The notes below the pieces were generated by a model. The model was not told where the DNA came from, made no database searches, and saw only the letters and a program-made list of their open reading frames with translations. The position numbers and the translations under genes are program-made. 64,000 bases of DNA from Pseudomonadota bacterium. GTDB lineage: Bacteria; Pseudomonadota; Alphaproteobacteria; Rhizobiales; Beijerinckiaceae. Position 1 is the stretch's first letter, and every line of letters begins with the position of its first letter. Positions 7,132 through 15,812 of the stretch are shown piece after piece. The stretch is taken from assembly GCA_020161575.1 (NCBI GenBank), contig JAIUNR010000007.1:1-64000 (forward strand). The letters run 5' to 3'.

Positions 7132-9078
7132 ATGTATCTTTCTGATGTTTCAATAAAGAATTTTCGCATCCTTAGGGATTTTAGGTTGCGTTTGAATTCC
7201 GGGATCAACTTGATTGTCGGCGAGAACAATAGTGGAAAGACAGCGCTTGTTGATGCCCTGCGTTACGCGCTTTCCGTGAACTCCGGTGAATGGATACGGA
7301 TTCAAGACCGCGATTTCAGTTGCGGTGCCACGTCGTTTTCCATCCAGTTGAAGTTTGAGGATATCACCGCTCGGCAGGCGGCCGCATTCGTTGAGCATTT
7401 AACGCATGAAAAAATTCCAGGCACCGACAACCGCCGCTCGGTCCTTTACATCAACTATCAAGCGGAACAAACAACGCATCTGATACGCGGCGCCCGGCAG
7501 ATCCGAACTGAACTACGATCCGGCGCGAATGCAGAGGGCCCACCTGTAGAAAGAGAGGCGAGAGATTTTCTCGCGACCACCTATTTGCGTCCGCTTCGCG
7601 ATGCGGATGCCGAACTCACGGGTGGTCGCGGATCACGCTTGGCGCAGATTCTCGGCTCCTCCGAAAGGTTCGGCGAAGCTGCCGTCATTGAAAATCTATT
7701 GACCACGATCGTGGCGGCCAACGCAGCGATTGTCGAGAACGACGGAGTAAGCGCAACCCGCGAACGCGTTCAAGAGCAGCTTCGCAGGCTGGATTTCCGC
7801 ACGAAACCCTTGAGTCCGCTGATCAGCATCATGGGTGGGACCGATCTTGAACAACTCGATGCAACCGAGCGCAAACAGATGTTCCGCGCAATTCTGGAGC
7901 GCTTGCAGTTGCTCATCGATTCACATGAACGCTACCGGGGGCTCGGATACAGCAACCTGCTATTCATGGCGACCGAGCTTCTGCTTCTTGAACAGGAACA
8001 GCATGATTTTCCGCTTCTATTGGTCGAGGAGCCGGAAGCGCATCTTCATCCGCAGCTTCAAATGAAATTTCTGCGGGCACTACGAGAGGGTTTTGGTGGC
8101 CGGAATTCGTCATTACAGAGCATCCTTACAACCCATAGCCCAAACTTGGCGTCGAAAGCACCGCTTGAAAACGTAATCATCATGGCGGAGGGTAAAGCTT
8201 TTTCCCTACGTAAAGACGAAACACGCCTGGATGCACAGAACTATGTGCACCTAGAGAAATTTCTCGATGTAACAAAATCCAACCTATTCTTCGCGAAGGG
8301 AGTCATAATCGTCGAGGGCGACGGTGAGAATATTCTTCTTTCGACGTTTGCTGACCTTCTCGGGCTGCCATTCGAGGATTTCGGCGTGTCTGTCATTAAC
8401 GTCGGTAGCATTGCCTTTGCACCCTTCGCCCGCATCTTCCAGAGGGTGGGGATTGATGATCCTGAAAACAGCGCCGAGTGGCTCGGCACGCGCGTAGTTT
8501 GCCTGCGGGATCTTGATCTGTGGCCTGAGCCCGCTCGCATTGCTGAGGGCAACATTTACGGGTTTCAGGAAGCGAAGGCTGGTAACCGCCAGTATTGGGA
8601 AAGTCACTACGCTGATAACGCTCAAGGCCGATTGGACTGGATTGCGAGCCGCAAATCACTTGCCGGACAGAATGTGCGGGTCGAAGTAGCGGATCATTGG
8701 ACATTTGAGTATGCGCTTGCTCGGGCCGGTTTGGCGTCAGAAGTATATCAGGCGCTGAACGGCAACCTCGACGGCTATGATGAACTGCCTGCTGACCCGG
8801 AATTGCGGGCAGTTGCCATCTACAAAGATGTCGCCACGCGGTCCGGTGCGAAAACAAAGCTGGCCTACGGGCTATCGAGTGTACTGGCCGCAAAATTCGG
8901 TCCAGTTATCTCGCCCACCCCTGAGAATGAAACGCCCGAGCAGGCCAGCGCCAGACGCGAGAACGACCAAGCTCGCACCGCCGCGCGGAGAACAGAATTT
9001 CGAGCAGCGCTACCAGCCTATATCGTGCGGGCTATTGATTATGTGACGGGACATGAAGTCCCTCTGGCAGCGGCATAG
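7132..9078 (+). CDS. Gabija-like GajA: OLD-family ATP-dependent endonuclease
   Basis: A 648-residue protein with an ABC-type ATPase head (Walker A GENNSGKTA at about 30-38; Walker B LLLVEEPEAHLHP at about 295-305; TTHSPNLAS switch) followed by a TOPRIM nuclease domain (VIIVEGDGENIL at about 390; RDLDLW at about 458). This is the OLD nuclease layout. Together with the UvrD-like gene nine bases downstream it matches the Gabija pair, in which GajA nicks phage DNA when nucleotide pools fall. It is longer than the roughly 580-residue Bacillus GajA. AAGGGGGAA at 7118-7126 supports the start. Codon use is more AT-rich than the core genes. Confidence 0.85.
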   Translation: MYLSDVSIKNFRILRDFRLRLNSGINLIVGENNSGKTALVDALRYALSVNSGEWIRIQDRDFSCGATSFSIQLKFEDITARQAAAFVEHLTHEKIPGTDNRRSVLYINYQAEQTTHLIRGARQIRTELRSGANAEGPPVEREARDFLATTYLRPLRDADAELTGGRGSRLAQILGSSERFGEAAVIENLLTTIVAANAAIVENDGVSATRERVQEQLRRLDFRTKPLSPLISIMGGTDLEQLDATERKQMFRAILERLQLLIDSHERYRGLGYSNLLFMATELLLLEQEQHDFPLLLVEEPEAHLHPQLQMKFLRALREGFGGRNSSLQSILTTHSPNLASKAPLENVIIMAEGKAFSLRKDETRLDAQNYVHLEKFLDVTKSNLFFAKGVIIVEGDGENILLSTFADLLGLPFEDFGVSVINVGSIAFAPFARIFQRVGIDDPENSAEWLGTRVVCLRDLDLWPEPARIAEGNIYGFQEAKAGNRQYWESHYADNAQGRLDWIASRKSLAGQNVRVEVADHWTFEYALARAGLASEVYQALNGNLDGYDELPADPELRAVAIYKDVATRSGAKTKLAYGLSSVLAAKFGPVISPTPENETPEQASARRENDQARTAARRTEFRAALPAYIVRAIDYVTGHEVPLAAA

Positions 9079-9087
9079 GCCTTACCG

Positions 9088-10995
9088 ATGCCGATACCTG
9101 CCATTTCCGACGCCGACATTGACACGCTGATTGAGGAGGTCAACTCCGCGTCGACGGATAGAGCGCTGGTTTTTGACGAGGCAAGACGTGTGGCAATTCG
9201 GGAGCACCACCACGTCCATGCGTGCCCCGGAGCAGGTAAGACGACGCTCATCGGCTTTAAGCTGGTCCTTTTGGCCCGCAAATGGCGCTTGCGTCATCGC
9301 GGGCTGTGCGTTCTGACGCATACGAATGTAGCAAAGGCCGAGATTCTTAAACGTGTAGGCACCGATGCGGCGGCGAGATCGCTGCTGAGCTACCCGCACT
9401 TTATTGGGACGATCCAGGATTTCGTGCATACCTTTCTCGCGCTTCCTGCTTGTCGCTCCAAAGGTTACCTGGTCCGCCAGATCGACGACGCCAGTGCTGC
9501 AGCATACATGCGTAGCCGCCTGGCACGGCGGACGAAAGCGTTATTGCACAGTAGGCAGATCAATTTTGAAGTGTTCTTAAAATGGGAGAGGGAAAAGCTG
9601 ACGATTTGCATGCCGCCGGCGTTAAATTCTGACGAAGAAGCAAAAAGAAACGCGAAGGACGTGAAATTACGTGCGCTTGAGGACGGCTACTTTTTCTTTT
9701 CGGATATGTACGCCTTGGGAAGGGCGCTGACCTCAGCCAATCCATCTGTCATCGACGCCCTGCGATATCGCTTCCCGCTCGTACTGATCGATGAAATGCA
9801 GGACACGCAGAGGCATCAAGACGAGCTGATCAATCATCTGTTTGGCGATGCAGCTGAGTGCACGCTGCAAAAGATTGGCGATCCCGATCAGGCTATTTTT
9901 GACGGCATGGCGGGCGAGCCGCCAAACGAAACATTCAACGCGGCGACAGACCTTATACCAATCCCGGACAGCGGTCGGTTCAACGCGATCATAGCTGACA
10001 AGTTCCGAGGGCTCAGCACAAGGCGGATAGCTTTAACGGGCTCTCGTCCTGTCGCAGCGAATGCCCCTTTTTGCACTTTTATCATCTATAACGATGATAC
10101 GATCGGGTCTGTTTTGGATCAGTTCAGCGCTATCGTCGCCGGTCTTCCAGAAGCTGACCGCAGGGTCGTCAAAGCAATCGGCGGACGCGCCGAAGGCGGA
10201 CCACTTAGCATACAGTCGTACTGGCAGGCATTCGACCGGAGGCAGGCGAACAAGGGCAGGCCCGCTGATACTCTCTGCAAGTGTGTTCGACGTGCGATAG
10301 AGCTGCAAGAAGGGCCGGTTCGCGTTCACTACCAGCATCTCAGCCAGGGGCTGGTCGAGCTTTTGCGCCTAGGCGGCAAGACTGTCACTGGACGATCTGG
10401 AGGCCCTGTACCGATCACGCGCGCGAATTTGAGGCGCTACTTTGACGCTTTGGAAAAGACGTCGATGATCAATGCGCTGATCGCAGATATGCTGCTTCGC
10501 CCCACACTCACGGCGGCTGAATGGGCAGAGATTACGGAGACGCTCTGTCATATTTGCGATATCGATATTGGTAATGTCGCCATTGCCGAGTATCTAGCAT
10601 ATGCGGACTACGCGCCGGAATTGCTTGATGAAGCGGTCCTGCCCGGCAACGTGTATCTGAGCCCGCGCGGCATCCCTATAGAGGTTTCCACCATTCATGG
10701 CGTCAAAGGGGAAACCCACGACGCCACCCTCGTCCTCGAAACCAAGTTTGGAGCCCTCTTCGACATAAAGGAGATGCTACCCTTCTTGATCAATCCGGCG
10801 CTGGAGCGACCTGTGTTTGACCCGGTCCATGCGACGACCCATGCATCCATCCGAGCTTCTTTCATGAAGAAGATGTACGTGGCGACTACCAGGGCGCGGC
10901 AATTGGTCTGCATTGCTATGCACCGTGGTCGCATCTCAGAGCAGGACAGGGCCGCGCTTACGGACAACAGGGGATGGCGGTTTGTGGATCTGTAG
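9088..10995 (+). CDS. Gabija-like GajB: UvrD/PcrA-type helicase
   Basis: A 635-residue superfamily 1 helicase. Motifs in order: CPGAGKTT (Walker A, about 46-53), LVLIDEMQDTQ (Walker B, about 232-242), GDPDQAIFD (about 264), STIHGVKGET (motif V) and YVATTRARQ (motif VI, about 597). It follows the OLD nuclease gene by nine bases, so the two are almost certainly co-transcribed. In Gabija the GajB partner senses or unwinds DNA ends and joins GajA in a complex; that function is carried over from the family. The protein is larger than the roughly 490-residue Bacillus GajB. Confidence 0.84.
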   Translation: MPIPAISDADIDTLIEEVNSASTDRALVFDEARRVAIREHHHVHACPGAGKTTLIGFKLVLLARKWRLRHRGLCVLTHTNVAKAEILKRVGTDAAARSLLSYPHFIGTIQDFVHTFLALPACRSKGYLVRQIDDASAAAYMRSRLARRTKALLHSRQINFEVFLKWEREKLTICMPPALNSDEEAKRNAKDVKLRALEDGYFFFSDMYALGRALTSANPSVIDALRYRFPLVLIDEMQDTQRHQDELINHLFGDAAECTLQKIGDPDQAIFDGMAGEPPNETFNAATDLIPIPDSGRFNAIIADKFRGLSTRRIALTGSRPVAANAPFCTFIIYNDDTIGSVLDQFSAIVAGLPEADRRVVKAIGGRAEGGPLSIQSYWQAFDRRQANKGRPADTLCKCVRRAIELQEGPVRVHYQHLSQGLVELLRLGGKTVTGRSGGPVPITRANLRRYFDALEKTSMINALIADMLLRPTLTAAEWAEITETLCHICDIDIGNVAIAEYLAYADYAPELLDEAVLPGNVYLSPRGIPIEVSTIHGVKGETHDATLVLETKFGALFDIKEMLPFLINPALERPVFDPVHATTHASIRASFMKKMYVATTRARQLVCIAMHRGRISEQDRAALTDNRGWRFVDL

Positions 10996-11270
10996 CCTTG
11001 CTACAATAAATCGCTTTCAGTTTGCTTGAGGCCCGTGGCATCTGACCAATGTCAGCTTCGCGGCGCTACTCAGTCACTCATGGTTTTTTGCCAACATGCC
11101 ATGAGTAACTGCTCTGGGGCCGAGAGGCCAGAATCGTAAACTTTCCACTTACAGCGCCTAGGATGGAGTCCCAGTTGCTGGCATAACGGCGAATAGCGGT
11201 GATCCCAGTTAACTGTTGGGCGTTATCGTCCGACGCAAGATGGTAGGCGGTTAAAGGCAGGACAGGAGCG

Positions 11271-12437
11271 ATGCAAACTGAGTTGTTCCCGCCTGCCAGA
11301 CTCGTTCTGCGCGACGCGCTGGTCGGCGCAGACGGGCGTGCTCCTTTGGCGGTCATTGGATGTAGTCGCAAGAAGCGCGCAGAGCCGGCACCCGCCCAGG
11401 AGCTCTACACCTCGGACCGATTCAAGCGGTTTCTAGGGCTGGCGCGTCGGCTCGAAGCTCCGTTTGTCATTTTGTCCGGGAAACATGGGATCGTTCAGCC
11501 CAACCAGACTATCGATCCCTATGATGTTGACGTTGCGCGGCTGCCGCAAGAGGAACGGTCCAGCTGGGCAGAACGGGCGATAGATGCACTGGCCAGCCTT
11601 GCCGAAGGGCGGACAATCAGCCTTTGGGCAATTGACGATTATTGCCACCCCTTACTCGATGCTAATCGCGATCGATCCGATCCACTGCCTATTGTGGCGC
11701 CGCTTAGCGAGCTCGAGGCACCGGATCAGCAGCTATGGTTGACCGAGGCCATTCATATGGCTTCGCGCCTACATGACGTGAACAAGCTTTACAATTGGAT
11801 CGACAGGCAGCGGGATGAGGGCAAAGTATTCTCCTTTGCTTCGCTTTCGACCAGTCCCGTCCCCAAGCGTGGCGTTTATCTATTTCTTGATCCCGACGAG
11901 CCCAATCTTCGTCGGCGTGGGCCGAGGGTGGTGCGGATCGGGACTCATGCGGTCAGCGCGGGCTCGCAAGCATCGCTTCGCGGGCGCCTTCGCAATCATC
12001 TTGGGCCCAGTAACGCGATTGGCAACCATCGTGGCTCGATTTTCCGTCTACATGTCGGGCGTGCAATGTTAGAGGCAGGGGCGGGTCATGCGAGCCTTCC
12101 CAGCTGGGGGGATGGACAGGATGCGAAAACCGACATCAAAGCACTCGAGCAGGCGCATGAACTGGAAGTATCAAATTACCTGCAAAGGCTTGAACTGGTC
12201 CTTTTCGACGTCGACGATCCGCCAAGCAAGGATAGCTTGCGGGCGCGGATAGAAGCTCAGCTCATTGCGCTGTTCAGTGATGGGCTTAAGGTGCTCGACC
12301 GGCCAAGTTCGGCATGGCTTGGCCGGCATTCGCCAGTGATTTCGATTCGACAGTCGGGGTTATGGAATGTCCGCGGCGTGGGCGCGCGATATGATCCAAA
12401 AGGGGTTGGTTCCGTGACATCATTAATTGGGCATTAA
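11271..12437 (+). CDS. DUF6884 plus GIY-YIG nuclease-like fusion, first gene of a candidate defence operon
   Basis: A 388-residue two-domain protein. Residues about 25-150 carry the DUF6884/YaaA-like signature: VIGCSRKK, ELYTSDRFK, VILSGKHGIV and DPYDV. Residues about 200-300 look like a GIY-YIG domain: GVYLFLDP, RVVRIGTHAV with SLRGRLRNHLG supplying the Arg, then GNHRGSIFRLHVG. GIY-YIG domains cut nucleic acid; DUF6884-type domains occur near DNA-modification and defence genes. AGGAG lies only two bases before ATG 11271, so the true start may differ slightly. The SIR2 gene follows after six bases, which implies one transcript; 275 bases separate this gene from the helicase gene. Confidence 0.7.
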   Translation: MQTELFPPARLVLRDALVGADGRAPLAVIGCSRKKRAEPAPAQELYTSDRFKRFLGLARRLEAPFVILSGKHGIVQPNQTIDPYDVDVARLPQEERSSWAERAIDALASLAEGRTISLWAIDDYCHPLLDANRDRSDPLPIVAPLSELEAPDQQLWLTEAIHMASRLHDVNKLYNWIDRQRDEGKVFSFASLSTSPVPKRGVYLFLDPDEPNLRRRGPRVVRIGTHAVSAGSQASLRGRLRNHLGPSNAIGNHRGSIFRLHVGRAMLEAGAGHASLPSWGDGQDAKTDIKALEQAHELEVSNYLQRLELVLFDVDDPPSKDSLRARIEAQLIALFSDGLKVLDRPSSAWLGRHSPVISIRQSGLWNVRGVGARYDPKGVGSVTSLIGH

Positions 12438-12443
12438 GCGACG

Positions 12444-14060
12444 ATGGACAAGCTCAGTGCAGCTCTCGCTCGCAACCCGGGACTACCCCGGTTCCTGTGC
12501 CATTTGCATCAACGGCTGCGGCAGCAAAGGCTCAACCTTGTGACCGGTGCTGGGATCTCGGTTGATGCAGGGGTGCCAGCTTGGAAAGAATTACTGAGAC
12601 GGCTGGCAGAGATAGATGCGCAGCTTCCCGCCGATCTTGCAGTTCACGAAAACGCTGGCCTGCAGCCTGAATATCTGGGTCAAATTATTTATCACCGCTT
12701 CAATCGTGCTTGCCAGGTGAAAGAGCCGGCCGATCAACGCCAGGCGCAGGTAGAATATGATTGGGGGGGAGCCATTCATCAGGCGATCTACAAGGATGTG
12801 CCTGAAACCATGTGCGAAGTGCTGAGCAATCACCCATATCTGGAACAGCTTCGTGATCTTGCCCGGCGCGTGCCGCTAGTGATCAACTTCAACTTCGATG
12901 ACCTGCTCGCCGAAGCGATCGGCGTGCAGATCGCGAAAGGCGGCCTAGCCGGTGGCGCGCTGAACGCGCTCAGCGTGACTTGGCAGCCGCCGCTAACAGA
13001 CCGGCGCGAATTGACCACCGTTTATCACGTTAACGGTATTCTGCCGCGAGTCAGTCTCAAGAAGCGCAGCCCCAAACTCATTTTCACAGAAGACTCTTTT
13101 GCGGATGCGCGGGCGCGATCACCAGGTGTCAATGCTGAGTATCTGTTCCTACGCTTTGTTCAGAATACTATGCTCTTGATAGGTCATTCGCTCGGTGACA
13201 GCTCACTGAAGAACTATCTGCGCCAAAATCGCGACAAAAGCCCAGCCAATCATCATTACATGGTCCATTGGATCGACAGCGCAGATCAGTATCCGAAGGC
13301 GCGACGCGAAGATATTTTCGAAGCCAACCTGGAGCTTTATAATCTTATAACGATCTTCCTCGCTTCTGAGGAAATTAGTGCTTTTCTTGAGACGTTGATT
13401 CTGGAAGAGCGTCGCTTCACCGATCTCGTTGAGGCGCTCGATCCGGATCGTCGTGCCACTTTCCATTACTACATTGTCGGGCCAGTTGCTGCCGGAAAAT
13501 CGACCTTGCTGGAGCAGTTGCGCTGCTTTGAGACGCTTGAGGAATGGACGCAACCGCCGCCCAAAGAAATGTATTATGCTTCGACAAAGATTGGAGCGAG
13601 CGAGCAAGCTATCATCGATAGTTTCCTTTACCAGGAGCTGAAGGAGAAGAACCGTCGTATGTCCAGCGCGCAAGCGGGCCTACACTTTATGGACCGTGCG
13701 CCGCTCGACCTGTACGCATTCTCCAAGAGTGATGAGGAGAACAAGAAGAAAACCAAGGAATTGAGAGACCGTGTAACCCGAAACAAGGCTCTCCAAGAGG
13801 GTGAGATCATATTTATTGAAGCGGAGCCGCGAACGCTTGTGAAGCGAAATATGGCGCGGGGGCGTCCGCCAGAAAGCGCGGGCTCAGACGAATACTTTAG
13901 CGAGCAGATAAAGGCGCTTAAAGAAATCTACTCTCCGAAATTCGTGCTCTCGACAGATGAATACAATGCGGGGGAGCTGGCGCGGCGGGTGGCGAGGCAC
14001 GTGCTCCTGGGCGCCTACACGCCGACCAATCTAAACTCGATCATTAAACGTTATGCATGA
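12444..14060 (+). CDS. SIR2 domain fused to a deoxynucleoside-kinase-like P-loop domain
   Basis: A 538-residue fusion. The N-terminal SIR2_2-type domain shows the NAD-binding GAGISVDAG turn (about 35-43), the INFNFDDLL segment, the catalytic-His strand VYHVNG, TEDSF, and LLIGHSLGDSSL. Prokaryotic defence SIR2 domains usually hydrolyse NAD. The C-terminal part (about 340-538) has a P-loop GPVAAGKST (about 345-353), a DRAPLDLYAFS segment and a lid-like RNMARGRPPE, which together resemble deoxynucleoside or thymidylate kinases. It lies between the GIY-YIG gene (6-base gap) and the deoxyribosyltransferase gene (8-base overlap). NAD depletion triggered or tuned by nucleotide binding is a reasonable inference, not shown by the sequence. 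Confidence 0.8.
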   Translation: MDKLSAALARNPGLPRFLCHLHQRLRQQRLNLVTGAGISVDAGVPAWKELLRRLAEIDAQLPADLAVHENAGLQPEYLGQIIYHRFNRACQVKEPADQRQAQVEYDWGGAIHQAIYKDVPETMCEVLSNHPYLEQLRDLARRVPLVINFNFDDLLAEAIGVQIAKGGLAGGALNALSVTWQPPLTDRRELTTVYHVNGILPRVSLKKRSPKLIFTEDSFADARARSPGVNAEYLFLRFVQNTMLLIGHSLGDSSLKNYLRQNRDKSPANHHYMVHWIDSADQYPKARREDIFEANLELYNLITIFLASEEISAFLETLILEERRFTDLVEALDPDRRATFHYYIVGPVAAGKSTLLEQLRCFETLEEWTQPPPKEMYYASTKIGASEQAIIDSFLYQELKEKNRRMSSAQAGLHFMDRAPLDLYAFSKSDEENKKKTKELRDRVTRNKALQEGEIIFIEAEPRTLVKRNMARGRPPESAGSDEYFSEQIKALKEIYSPKFVLSTDEYNAGELARRVARHVLLGAYTPTNLNSIIKRYA

Positions 14061-14517
14061 CGCGAGCGACCACATGCGGATTTACCTTGCCGCGCCCCTG
14101 TTCAATGACATGGAGCGAAGTTTCAACACGCGTCTGACGGCACTGCTGGAGTCCTTCGCTGAAGTATTCTTGCCGCAACGCGACGGCAAGTTGATGCGGG
14201 ATTTAGTGGCTGAAGGAATCCCACTCGCAACGGCGCGGATAATGGTGTTCGAGGCCGACCTCGCGGCGCTAAAAGCATGCACCCATGTCGTAGCGGTGCT
14301 TGATGGTCGCACCATTGATGAAGGCGTGGCGTTCGAAGTTGGTTACGCAAATGCGCTCGGCAAAACGTGCATTGGCTTGAAAACCGACGATCGGGCGCTG
14401 CTACCTTCAGGCGATAACCCCATGATCCTCTGCGGGTGTCAAGAAGTGTGCATGAATATCATCGAACTGGTCGATCGGCTTCGGAGTCGCTCGCTCGTGC
14501 ATCGTGCTGTTAGCTGA
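14053..14517 (+). CDS. Nucleoside 2-deoxyribosyltransferase family protein
   Basis: A 154-residue protein of the NDT/DRTGG-like Rossmann family. IYLAAPLF is the substrate-binding first strand, and DGRTIDEGVAFEVGYANALGK carries the expected nucleophile Glu95 plus the GxA signature. Such enzymes cleave or exchange the base of deoxynucleosides; relatives serve as effectors in some anti-phage systems. The start at 14053 overlaps the SIR2-kinase gene by eight bases. ATG 14074 (MRIYLAAP) is a good alternative, since the family often begins there. It is the last gene of the operon. Next to a deoxynucleoside-kinase-like domain it suggests a nucleotide-directed mechanism. Confidence 0.82.
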   Translation: MHDASDHMRIYLAAPLFNDMERSFNTRLTALLESFAEVFLPQRDGKLMRDLVAEGIPLATARIMVFEADLAALKACTHVVAVLDGRTIDEGVAFEVGYANALGKTCIGLKTDDRALLPSGDNPMILCGCQEVCMNIIELVDRLRSRSLVHRAVS

Positions 14518-14651
14518 AAGACTAGGGGCACCGTCAATTCGAGCACACTAGAGGGCTTCAAGATCGGGGTAAATGGAGCGGTGGTTGCGCAAGAGTAATG
14601 TCAGCTCTCAGGATTAGGGCGGAGCACCGTGAATGATCGTTTGGAGGGCGC

Positions 14652-14837
14652 CTAGCTGCCGGTTTCACCTCGCTGCCCGATATTTGTCCACTCGCTCTCG
14701 TCCTCTCGCCGCACCTGCGTCCGCGCCGACAACTCGCCCGTTTTCAGCATCGCTTGGATTTCAGTGGTCGTCACAGGGCCGACCTCGCTGTCTCCGGTCT
14801 TGATGAACCAGAGCGTGTCCTCTGCCTCTTCGTCCAT
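14652..14837 (-). CDS. GYF_2-domain small protein
   Basis: A 61-residue protein that is essentially one GYF_2 (DUF4339) domain: LWFIKTGDSEVGPVTTTEIQ, then LKTGELSARTQV and SEWTNIGQ. GYF_2 domains are thought to mediate peptide or membrane-protein interactions. It is a single gene, divergent from the XRE regulator next to it. The role is unknown. Confidence 0.7.
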   Translation of the reverse strand: MDEEAEDTLWFIKTGDSEVGPVTTTEIQAMLKTGELSARTQVRREDESEWTNIGQRGETGS

Positions 14838-14918
14838 GCGCCACCGTCCTCGAGCCTCAATTTCAACAATGTTGCATTATAAAGCGTCGTAATAAACGGC
14901 ACAATCTGGTGTCTTGCG

Positions 14919-15218
14919 ATGATGGATGTGAGGCAGTTCATCGGGCAGAATGTGGAGCGGCATCGCAAGGCGATGATCCGCAATGGCAAGCCGATGACCC
15001 AGATTGCCCTTGCTGAAGCGCTCGATGTCGACCGTGCCTATGTCAGCGCCCTCGAGCGCGGGCAGCGCAACCCTACCGTCGTGACGCTGTTTCGGATTGC
15101 CATGATCCTCGGCGTTCCGTTTCCGAAACTATTTGAAGTTCCCCATGGTGGAGCTGGGCCGACCGAGGCGCCGAAAGAGCGGGAACGGAAGAAGCGCAGC
15201 GATAAAGCCGCGTCTTGA
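14919..15218 (+). CDS. XRE-family helix-turn-helix regulator
   Basis: A 99-residue protein. Residues about 6-70 form a Cro/C1-type helix-turn-helix: MTQIALAEALDVDRAYVSALERGQRNPTV is the recognition region and FRIAMILGVPFPKLF closes the fold. The C-terminal tail is highly basic (KERERKKRSDK). It could control the neighbouring island genes or the divergent GYF_2 gene. ATG 14922 is a possible alternative start one codon in. Confidence 0.85.
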   Translation: MMDVRQFIGQNVERHRKAMIRNGKPMTQIALAEALDVDRAYVSALERGQRNPTVVTLFRIAMILGVPFPKLFEVPHGGAGPTEAPKERERKKRSDKAAS

Positions 15219-15530
15219 CCGCCAGATTCAGTCCTGCCCGTCAGCCCGTTCCAGCGTTTCGCGATCTTCTGCGTCCTTCAACAGTTTTTGACATCGAAAT
15301 CCCCGCTCGCAGCGCGCGGTTACCCTGTTGTTCCGTCCAGTTTCGCTGTCGAAATTCGTGCAATCCCGCGCAAGATCATGAAGGGGCGTTGAGGGTCGTG
15401 ACTGTAACCACCGGGTAACCGCGGATTTCCGGGGTATCCGGCCGACCCCGCTCCAGCGCCCGAAACACACGCGGAAATTGCCGAAACCGCGCGTTTTTGC
15501 GCTTTTTTCAATTCGGAATTGTCGGAAGAA
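15219..15530. other. Gene-free stretch between the XRE gene and tRNA-Arg
   Basis: About 310 bases with no supported coding frame. It holds a short terminator-like hairpin on the plus strand near its right end and abuts the 3' end of tRNA-Arg, the side where islands normally integrate. I could not find a second copy of the tRNA 3' end elsewhere in the accessory region. Confidence 0.4.
15489..15508 (+). terminator. Short terminator-like hairpin
   Basis: GCGC (15489-15492) and GCGC (15499-15502) can pair around a T-rich loop and are followed by six T residues. The stem is short. It would end plus-strand transcription from the XRE gene. Confidence 0.35.
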
Positions 15531-15607
15531 TGGCGCGCCCGAAAGGATTCGAACCTCTGACCCCCAGATTCGTAGTCTGGTGCTCTATCCAGCTGAGCTA
15601 CGGGCGC
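15531..15607 (-). tRNA. tRNA-Arg (ACG)
   Basis: Read on the minus strand, GCGCCCG at the 5' end pairs with CGGGCGC at the 3' end. A GCTC/GAGC D-stem, an anticodon stem CCAGA/TCTGG with loop CTACGAA (anticodon ACG), a TTCGAAT T-loop and an encoded CCA (15533-15531) complete the cloverleaf of 77 bases. Its 3' end faces the accessory region, which fits use as an integration site. Confidence 0.95.
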
Positions 15608-15609
15608 CA

Positions 15610-15626
15610 GCCCGACCAAGTCGGGC
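15610..15626. other. Perfect GC hairpin just upstream of tRNA-Arg
   Basis: GCCCGAC (15610-15616) and GTCGGGC (15620-15626) form a 7-bp stem with a CAA loop, three bases from the 5' end of the tRNA. It could be a processing signal or the end of an upstream transcript; there is no T-run. Confidence 0.35.
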
Positions 15627-15812
15627 AAGAGGCGGTCTGATAGCCCGCCGGTTTCGAAAGAGCAAGTGGTCTTTTCATCCTTTGAAGCGATTGTTTGAAA
15701 GTCGGCGTTTTGGGCGGAATTTACAACCCAGACAAAGCTGGGCGGACAAGTTCCATAGGCACCCACGGTCGTTTTCCGGGAGCACGGGGGCAGGCTGAAA
15801 GCATGAAGCCGT

